From S15-B10 sp045569115 (GTDB lineage: Bacteria > Fidelibacterota > Marinisomatia > Marinisomatales > S15-B10): 6,023 bases of DNA. This document shows, in pieces, positions 5,248-6,023 of the stretch. Below the pieces are notes generated by a model that did not search any database, was not told the origin of the DNA, and saw only the letters and a program-made list of their open reading frames with translations. Location of the stretch: contig JBJKZS010000088.1 of assembly GCA_045569115.1 (NCBI GenBank), forward strand, positions 1 through 6,023, in the 5' to 3' direction. The position numbers were made by a program, and so were the translations under genes. Position 1 is the stretch's first letter; each line of letters starts with the position of its first letter.

Positions 5248-6023
5248 TTAGTTCTTAAATCTCCTATATAGTAGGCTAAGTCCAGTATATTCAATTATGG
5301 CAATTACAAGCCAAGTCAAATAATAAAGGTTTAATGACTTTACTATGAAAGCAGCAATCAATACGCCAAAAATCCCACTTACTGCAATAGATATTGAAGC
5401 TTTTTTGTTATAAGTACCTTTTTTGATATACTTTATAGACGCTGACGGTAAAGCAAAGGCTGAAGAAGCCATCATTATTGGAAAGGCAACCTTTGGACTT
5501 AGTCCTAGGAAATATACTAGTGCCATGCTAGGTGCATACATTCCGATCCCAGCCGCTTGGCAAGCACCTAAGATAAAGTTGATGATTGAGGCTATAACTA
5601 GCTTTGTTCCACTAAGACCAATCTCATTACCAATACCTAATGATTTTATCCATTCAATTTGCCCTAAAAACATAAGTGAGCCTGTAGTGACTAAGGCAAA
5701 ACCAATAACTAATTGAATAGATCTTTCTGAAAATTTTGATATGAGGGAGGCGCCATAGACACTTCCTATAGTAGCCGAAAAAACCATAAAAATAAGGGTA
5801 GTAGTCTCTACCTCAATGATGGTAATGAAGACGAAGGCTTCTATCATAACTGGAATCATTGCTGAAACATTGAGTGTTCCAGGAATAAGTCTATCTTTAG
5901 TTTGTTTAAAAGCTCTTAACAGTGATGTTAATGGAGCAAAACTACCAATACCTAAAGTATCAAAAAAATAAGCTATAAACCCGATAATACTAGTTGGAAG
6001 GATATGAGTTTCAGTTTCAAGCT
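5248..6023 (-). CDS. TauE/SafE-family membrane permease (sulfite exporter-like), 5' end outside the window
   Basis: The reading frame stays open past the ATG at 5859 to the right edge (codon ending at 6021), so that ATG is internal and the gene is partial; 257 residues are visible. The earlier part contains AYFFDTLGIGSFAPLTSLL and RLIPGTLNVSAMIP, the family's first conserved half. A matching second motif, GACQAAGIGMYAPSMAL, lies later, reflecting the two-fold repeat of TauE/SafE. About seven or eight hydrophobic membrane segments are visible, ending in a basic tail YRRFKN. Family members move small anions such as sulfite, sulfoacetate or other organic acids across the inner membrane; the substrate here cannot be read from sequence. 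It converges on the dehydratase gene with 24 bases between stop codons and no clear terminator hairpin, so the two transcripts probably overlap. Confidence 0.88.
   Translation of the reverse strand, partial: LETETHILPTSIIGFIAYFFDTLGIGSFAPLTSLLRAFKQTKDRLIPGTLNVSAMIPVMIEAFVFITIIEVETTTLIFMVFSATIGSVYGASLISKFSERSIQLVIGFALVTTGSLMFLGQIEWIKSLGIGNEIGLSGTKLVIASIINFILGACQAAGIGMYAPSMALVYFLGLSPKVAFPIMMASSAFALPSASIKYIKKGTYNKKASISIAVSGIFGVLIAAFIVKSLNLYYLTWLVIAIIEYTGLSLLYRRFKN

Noticed and set aside
5423..5716. Plus-strand open frame of 97 codons
   Set aside because: It lies wholly antisense within the permease gene and shows no family resemblance or ribosome binding site.
5857..5859. ATG as the start of the minus-strand permease
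   Set aside because: The frame continues upstream to the window edge with conserved TauE/SafE motifs (LGIGSFAP, RLIPGTLNV), so this is an internal methionine.
1..6023. A novel defence, mobile or CRISPR-like system
   Set aside because: No recombinase, nuclease, helicase, toxin-like protein, repeat array or att-like duplication is visible; every intact gene belongs to a metabolic or transport family.

Overview
The window is an AT-rich stretch of bacterial chromosome with short gaps between genes and no phage, IS, CRISPR, tRNA or rRNA signal. It opens with the broken tail of a type IX secretion (T9SS) C-terminal sorting domain. Such domains occur in Bacteroidota, Ignavibacteria, Marinimicrobia (SAR406) and related lineages. 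With the low GC, a ThuA-like secreted protein and an enolase-superfamily dehydratase, this suggests a free-living, possibly marine, member of that assemblage. The phylum assignment is inference and weak.

Layout: (1) 1-255, decayed T9SS-sorted protein tail, + strand, recoverable in three successive frames. (2) About 256-793, a long non-coding leader holding a well-formed SAM-I (S-box) riboswitch aptamer (355-460), with a candidate promoter just upstream, several RNA hairpins downstream and a clear ribosome binding site. (3) 794-2988, a two-gene methionine operon: metY (O-acetylhomoserine sulfhydrylase) and, 11 bases later, a MetA-family homoserine O-acyltransferase. The residue that selects the acyl donor in MetA is Glu, as in acetyl-CoA users, so the pair reads as a complete route homoserine -> O-acetylhomoserine -> homocysteine under SAM feedback. 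(4) 3045-4095, an exported ThuA-like protein interrupted by a one-base frameshift in a short A run, preceded by a perfect 9-bp palindrome. (5) 4120-5223, an intact mandelate racemase/muconate lactonizing family enzyme closest, from recognised sequence, to proteins annotated as cis-3-hydroxy-L-proline dehydratase. (6) 5248-6023, minus strand and convergent, a TauE/SafE-type membrane permease whose N-terminus lies beyond the right edge.

The methionine block is functionally coherent. The ThuA-like gene and the dehydratase are co-directional and 24 bases apart, so they may share a transcript, but their joint substrate is not shown by the sequence. No clearly new defence, mobile or biosynthetic system is visible. 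The points most worth a second look are the acetyl-type MetA paired with MetY, the unexplained expression platform of the riboswitch (over 330 bases between aptamer and start codon), the T9SS domain fossil, and the ThuA frameshift.
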